Origin: Rhizoclosmatium globosum
Lineage: Eukaryota > Chytridiomycota > Chytridiomycetes > Chytridiales > Chytriomycetaceae
Direction: 5' to 3'
Assembly (NCBI GenBank): GCA_002104985.1
Contig: MCGO01000092.1
Coordinates: forward strand, 62,001-126,000
DNA: 64,000 nucleotides
The notes beneath the pieces were generated by a model. The model saw only the letters and a program-made list of their open reading frames with translations. It was not told the DNA's origin and did not search any database. How positions within the stretch are numbered: position 1 is the stretch's first letter; each line of letters opens with the position of its first letter. The translations under genes and the position numbers were made by a program. Positions 57,901 to 64,000 of the stretch are shown here, in pieces.

Positions 57901-60900
57901 TTCGGAGTTTTCAGTCTTCTTTTGTTGCCGAGATTCTAAATGAGTTGCGAGACACGTACTTTCTTTCCCAAGTGCAAGCATCCATACAACTGAATCCACG
58001 TCTTGAGTGCCTCTATGCTCCTAAAAAGCTCAAAAAGCTTCTTGCACTGAGCGAGATTCCCCACAAGTTTTACTCAACGAATCCGAAAAAGTTTCTTAAA
58101 AATTTGAATCAAGTTCAATCATCGCCGTTTCTTGTGTATAGCCAAGTAATTGGGAAGCTATTGAACCATCTAAGAGTGGATCTAATGATCGAGTGTGGCG
58201 TGTCCGATTTATTGAATCAAGTGTGTCGAAAGGAAAAGTCTATACTTCGGTGTGCCCGACAAGTAGAATTTACCACTTCTTTGCCGTCAGATAATCAAGA
58301 AGTAACGCAAGACGAACCAAAATATTGCAGACGGACTTCAAAGACTGGCAAACTTACTAGTAAAAAAGTGGCTCGTATATCTTCCACTGTCCGAATTATC
58401 AACGCAAAGACTCAAAGCACCATCGAACCAGCTCAGCTTCATAAATTACCTATCGTTCATGTTTGGAATGATATGTACAAGAATGATTTGTATGATTTCA
58501 TGCATCCTTTGTTTGATGGTGAGTCGTTGCTTTTTCTCTTTCGCTAATAATAGTTTTCTTTATCTCTGTAGAATCGTTGACGGATGTTGAAATCAAGCAA
58601 ATTGTGCGACAAAATATTTCTGCTTTGAAGGTCATTTCTCTCAAAGATTTTGAAATTATTTCAGATGTGTTGCTGGAAAAGTTCAAGACTGGCTTATCAA
58701 CAACTCTTGGAACATTGGGCTCGCAAGAATACTCACAAGCGCTTGCTAAACATAAAGATTTGTCCATCAAAAAGGGAACATCAATGAAAGCCACCCCTCT
58801 CTCAGAATCCGCAATTCATTTTATCATTCTTGCCAACTTGTCCAATGGTATCAAGGCACGATATTTAGATTTAGTCAAAGTGCTGAGAGATGGAGAGTTG
58901 CATATTGGGGTCGATGCAAGACTATTATTAACACCTAAAAGAGAGCCTGAACCTGAACCTGAAGTATTACAGCAACCGCAACCTCCACAGCCTCCTAACC
59001 GCACACAATCCATTTCAATGCGCGACGCATTCAGATTGCAACAGCTTCGATCGGGATCTCAAACTCATTTCGGACCATCATCCCGGCAACCATCAACCGC
59101 AGTCAATGTATTACCCGTTGAACCACCATCGGTTACAAATCCTTCTATTGCTTCTACAAATGTTTCTCGAGTACTCAGGTTTCCATACCCTCCATTTGTT
59201 GCCCAATTAGAAATCGTGGCATACCCAGACCCAACAAGAGTATCCAAAACTATTGAAACAGTTTTATCTACTTGGCTTGATGAACATCCCATCAACTTAT
59301 TTCCAGAATCGAAAGTCATCACCTCACAGTCTCCGACATTGGAAGGAGATCAAACAATTCGAATTTTTACCACGACCCCAATCGACCATCGGGCATTATC
59401 AATGCTTTCCAAAGAACTTATTACTGATACCCTCGAGAGTACGACTGCTCTTCTTCTGGACAGGCAACAACTCATAAATCAGTGGGTAATTGAGTTTGAA
59501 TCATCAGTGTCTCAAGGAGTTTGGGTTCTTCTGCAAAACTTGACTGCTCAAACAACGAGTTCAGTAGCTTTTAATAGCACAAGATCGTCTATTTCGTCAA
59601 CCTCATCTGACACACCTCGTGAATCAACGGCAACAAATGCGCTGCCATCAATTCAAGCACCGCAGTCGTTCATAAATACACTTCAGCAAATTCAAACTGG
59701 CTTTTCGTCTGCTATTCATTTACTGTCTCTAATATCTCAGCGTGCGGCATACACATTCAATCCGGGCCTCATCGCCCCTAATAATCGATTCCCCACCGCT
59801 TCTGAAAAATCAGCGTATTATAAAATGCTGGCTTCATCTGGAAATGGAACCTGTAATTTAGAGCTTCGAGGATTCTGTGCCGTGCGATGTTCGTTATTGC
59901 AAACCGGGGTGGAAATGTGGATAGCTCGATGGCACGATTGGATTGAACAGTGTGTTGGCGTATTATTGGAGAAGTGCTGCGACGATGTGAGGAAAGGATT
60001 ATTGGAAGTTGAAAAGCTATTGCTGTCTTCAAGAGACCCTATTTTAGAAGAGGACAAAGAGGCAACACATTCTGTTCGCCAAAGTACAGTCAAAAGTACA
60101 GTGTCCTCTCGTCAGCCGAGTACCATTGGAGTAGGTTTAACTCAGTCAACGATATCTCTCACAGGAGATGTTATTCGTGCAGTTCCTAATGTTGACAAGG
60201 ATGCGAATGTCTCTACACCAGCTTCATTGAGGACAGAAGTTGGTCCTTCAATTCAAAATTCAACTGACGATAAAACCTACGACATCAATTGCATACAAAT
60301 AATTGCTGTACCAGACGAGAGTGCCCCAACAGTCCTTGAATCCACTATTGAATCTACGAAGCTGAATAACGTGTTATCAAACACGGTAGAGGCTTCTCTT
60401 GAACTTGAGCGTACCACCGCTTCAGAAGTCGAAACACCAAAATCACTTGAGGCAGACCCAATGCCTGAGAAAGCGGAGGAATCTCAGCAAACTATAAGAA
60501 CATCGTTATCTCAAGAACCAATGCAGAATGTTACAGAAGTCGAAGTGCAGACATCCACAACCCAACAACCTCTGAGAGAAACTGTCTTGGTTGAATTACC
60601 ATCCCCAAAACAAGAAGCTCCAGAGTCAAAACCACAAAGTCCATCAAAGCCTCCAACTCCAAGTGCCCAATTAGATGCTGATTCTACAGTCAATAGCCTT
60701 AGAGTCTCAACAGCACCAGGAAAACGAACACCACGAAGCAGATCTCGTCGTCCTAGCCAATCCAAGACCCCGAGAACGCAATCATCTTCGCGCAGACCCT
60801 CATTCGTTCCACCGAAACCTCCAATTTATAAGGAATTGCAAGACTTGCTAAGTGCACTATCGGACTTTGAAACCAATTTTCTTGAAGCGCATCTGATATC

Positions 60901-60976
60901 TGTTCCAGATAAACCTGATATCCAGCAAACGTGGATATGTGATAGAATCAGACTTCAAGGCCTGTTGAACCAATAA
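54906..60976 (+). CDS. Large uncharacterised protein, 1945 aa
   Basis: Five exons (54906-56040, 56105-56781, 56849-57827, 57877-58518, 58572-60976) join in frame to 1945 aa. Residues 1-380 are disordered (Ser, Pro, Gln) and contain a poly-Gly run. From about 460 to 1150 the protein is mostly helical and charged (SGVRKFLVDAVVEDCVHPKL; MVGSVFPLDYFMDQEEID; KIKQFRIEWDEPYPTRRPIN). A second helical region (about 1225-1640) contains Trp-rich segments such as GVEMWIARWHDWIEQC. A disordered Ser/Glu/Pro-rich stretch precedes a short helical end. I recognise no catalytic motif or membrane segment. The size and helical make-up would suit a cytoskeletal or flagellar protein, but that is only a guess. Confidence 0.7.
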
Positions 60977-61045
60977 AAACAGGATTTTGCACTATATTGT
61001 TGAAACATCATCATAATCTAACCACAAAACGAAGTACACACATCT

Positions 61046-63717
61046 TTAAAACCATCCCTTTTTCTTGCTTGAGCTGCTATCGAAGCTTCTCAAGGAAGCA
61101 GTTGACGGCTGCCTCAAAGGTCCATTCCTCACATCATTTCTACTTCCACCCGCCGATCCCAACACTCCACCAAAGAAGCTACTAGAGCTACTCAACTTCT
61201 TTTTCCTCTCCTGATACTCCTCCTCCATCCTTTTTTCCTCATCCTCGTCCACCTCACCAACCATATCCATTAACTCCCTCCTAAACATATCCAAAGCTTC
61301 CCCGCCCAACACCGACTCCTCCATCGGGAAAAAATCACCACTCGTGCCACGACGAACCCACCCGTTCTCATCAATCCCAACAACAACAAGTCCAACAGTG
61401 ACAGCCTCCACGTCCACCCACAAGTCCGTAAACCTTGTACTATTCGCAACAGGCTCCGCAGCGTCAAGTGCACTGATATCCAACACACACCGCTTCTTTG
61501 TTCCACTTCCATACACCGTAGACAATGTCGTGACAATCGGTGTAGCTTCCCCCGCCTTCTCCTCCCTCACAAACTCCCTCATCCCTTCCCCAAACTCCCG
61601 CGCGAACCAGTCCGCCATCGCGTGCATCCCTATGGGTCCGTTCGGCGCTCGGTGAGAGAGTTTATGGAACGCTGGGTAAAAGTGTTCGGCGAATTTATAT
61701 AACTGCGCTTCGAGTTTTGTGATTGTTGATTCGTAGAGGGATTGGGAGACTTCTTTTTTGGGGAGGGAGGATGTTGTGGAGTATGTTGAGTGGATTGAGT
61801 CTTTGTCTGTCGCGGCGGTTGGGGTTGTTGGGGTTGTTGGGGTGAGGGAGGAGGTGGAGGCTCGGTAGACGGAAGAGGCGATGGATGAGAATGTGAAGGA
61901 TGTTGGGGGACGGTCGGGAATTGTTGTTGGGGGTCCAGGTTTGGTTGAGATAGAGGCAACATCATTCTCCAAGTTGCTCGAAAGATCGACTTCTTCTTCC
62001 TTGTCGTATCGGCCCATGATTTCAAGCATTTCGGTGAGGGAGTCAAATAAGCTTTGGAGGAGATCTGCCATATGGATGCAGTCCCAAAGTTCTTTAAGGA
62101 TTGGAGGAAGGAATTTGATGACATGGACAATTAAGCTTGTGAACTCATCAGAACCGAGGCAATCTATGAATAGAGTCTTTTCCTTTTGACGGAGAAGAAG
62201 GCGTGCGTATCGAGTATTGAGATTGTATTCTTCATCGTTTGAATCCCGATATGTTTCGTTGACAAAAACGCCAGCATCACGAAGGGCATCAAGAACACGC
62301 TGCTCGTCTTGCGGTGTTGATGATATTGATGTCTTTGTGGACTCCCATAGATGATTCATTGTTTTCTCAATGTCTGTTCGATTTTGCGGGGATACTTTGG
62401 CACGAAGAGCCTTCACTTCTGCACGAGTCTTCGACATTGAGCAAATTACACCGGCAAGTGACTGAAGAAGAGAATGCAAGCCACCGGGAGGTTTCCAGAT
62501 GAAGATTCTGAGTAATGTTTCAACAAACGGAACACTATTCAAATAAATGGTCCGTTAAGAAAAGTCAGAAAAGTCAGAAGAATTCTCACGGATTAATCAA
62601 TCGCAGAGATGTGACGACGAGTGTGAGAGGCATCTTGGCCCAAACTCTCCGGGCTTTCCCTCTCCAACCTTCGTCATCCAGAATATTCTCAAAACCAATC
62701 GCAAGAGCTTTCGCAAGCGCATGAACCCAATCTTGGAGGAGAGGGTGAACTTGATGCAATTGTTGGGCATCCTTGCACAAGTCAAACAAGTTTGTGGCAT
62801 AAGGATATGGGTCGGAGGGATGTGGTGGGGTAGAGCGCTTAGAAGGATCAATCAAGAGAATGATATCGGCACCGAGACGCAAGAATTGGGTAAAAGAGAG
62901 GGAGAGAGATTCATAGCGTAACTGTTGAATAGGATTTGGGAGGGTGTGAATGTGTAAGTGAGATTTATGGACATGTTGAGTTGACGTAGGATAGGTTGTA
63001 AATCTGCCTGTGGGAGTGACAGTAGCAGCCAAACGTTGTAGGGCTTTTGAGTTAAATGAGAGGGAGGGAGAGTAAGCGAGCAGAAAGAGGGCATAGTGAT
63101 GTTTCGCAAATCCGAGCACGTCAAACTGGGTCGCACGCAGCCACGCCGCCACCGCTGTTCTGAAAGCAGCATCTACGTGGCCATCTAAAGCAGCAAGGTA
63201 TGCGGACCCGTTCCCCGCCAGCCATGGAAGACGTCTGATCCAGCGCCTGTAGCCACTGTTTGACAGTGGCGGCAGTGTTTTGAGTCCTTGTTCTTGTTCT
63301 TGGTTTAAATGATTTATATTATGTGGATTTGGAGGTGTTGGAGTTGAAGGAGCCGTCCAATAGACCAGGGACATCCCTTTGAGTGGCTGTGTTGTCAAGA
63401 CTGAACTAGCTTCCAAGCCAAAGAAGGACACAAACTCGGAGGTCATCAACTGGGCTCCGAGGACATAGCGCAGAACTAGAAAGAGAATGGCTGCGTGTTA
63501 GGATATGTCCTAGCCAGCACTCAAAGTAGTGCCACCCCTCCCTTCTAAAAGAAGTAGATAGTAGATACTCACCCAGTCGCTGAACCACCTCCGAATCAAG
63601 CTCTTCATCTGTGACTACTGCTGCCAGTGCACCCGCTGCAGCTTCCGGTGTTTCCTCAATCCCGCTGTCCCACTCGGATCCAGCCTCCTCAAACACTTCC
63701 GTTTCCTCTTCGCTCAT
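61046..63717 (-). CDS. PX-associated/DUF3818-like protein
   Basis: Exons 63573-63717, 62590-63475 and 61046-62534 give 839 aa starting MSEEETEVFEEAG. The stretch VPFVETLLRIFIWKPPGG followed by LHSLLQSLAGVI resembles the DUF3818 region found beside PX domains in fungal lipid-binding proteins. I see no PX domain itself, so this assignment is tentative. The C-terminal half has helical segments (ESTITKLEAQLYKFAEHFYP), Ser/Thr/Pro-rich linkers and a charged end (DEDEEKRMEEEYQERKKKL). No signal peptide or catalytic motif is seen. Its 3' end is 69 bp from the converging 1945-aa gene. Confidence 0.6.
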
Positions 63718-63883
63718 TTCACGTCAAAGTTCTGCACAAGAAAAAGGTGGCAAGTCCGACGCAAATTGATACCAACCAAAAAGTTATAATATTAGAGGAG
63801 AGAGAGAGAGAGAGAAAAGAAATATGTACAGCCAACAAACAATTTTCCGAAGAATTTGAATCACTTCAAACATACCGAAAAGA

Positions 63884-64000
63884 ATGCTTGGACCGCACGA
63901 ACGACAGGCGGCAGCTACTTCGACACAGCTAGTTGAGGCCTGGCTGACAGATAATGCTGCTGTATTAGCTGCAGAGGAACCAGCCGGAGCCCTGACAACC
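63884..64000 (+). CDS. Start of an unidentified gene, 3'-partial
   Basis: A frame opens at the ATG at 63884 (MLGPHERQAAATSTQLVEAW) and runs to the window edge without a stop (39 codons). It is divergent from the DUF3818-like gene, with 166 bp between starts. Too little is present to name it. Confidence 0.45.
   Translation, partial: MLGPHERQAAATSTQLVEAWLTDNAAVLAAEEPAGALTT

Overview
This window looks like nuclear DNA of an early-diverging fungus, most likely a zoosporic (chytrid-type) species. The evidence is dense genes with many short GT-AG introns (about 35-280 nt, mostly 45-75), a fungalysin M36 protease, a laccase-type multicopper oxidase, a PLAC8 protein, an ER sulfhydryl oxidase of Erv2 type, an LRR surface protein, and three genes for Fanzor (eukaryotic TnpB-like) RuvC nucleases. 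Fanzors are known from chytrids such as Spizellomyces. The phylum is an inference; no rRNA marker is present. All exon models were read by eye from splice signals and frame continuity.

Layout. 1-3185: one copy of a Fanzor element, cut by the window edge. 3351-7216: a divergent pair, multicopper oxidase (-) and PLAC8 protein (+). 7686-24693: a cluster of five genes (A-D and F) of one zinc-finger family that I do not recognise. Members combine an N-terminal coiled coil, a paired-finger module (nine copies in all), and, in three of them, an 'LPDG..N..GY' domain (four copies). An M36 metalloprotease gene sits inside the cluster. 24839-30794: a very large, intron-rich Fanzor gene (about 1808 aa). 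32118-34587: an unknown gene converging on a CENP-B/pogo-type HTH gene. 34813-44932: ordinary genes: PAN/LRR surface protein, EFM4 methyltransferase, MOB1, Sec7-PH ARF exchange factor, TKL kinase. 45031-49498: UBFD1, whose first intron holds a second, nearly identical copy of the Fanzor element in antisense orientation. 49562-51920: two tandem bHLH genes. 52209-53839: a membrane-protein gene whose exon is split by an ~850-bp hAT-like MITE with 8-bp target duplications. 54023-64000: ERV2, a 1945-aa unknown protein, a DUF3818-like protein and the start of one more gene.

The main points of interest are: (i) two near-identical intact Fanzor elements in inverted orientation about 42 kb apart, one intronic, plus a 37-bp stray copy of the element's 3' end at 8403; (ii) a third, divergent giant Fanzor with a long acidic insertion splitting its zinc ribbon; (iii) the tandem coiled-coil/paired-finger/LPDG family, which looks lineage-specific; (iv) a MITE insertion whose precise excision would reconnect a reading frame.
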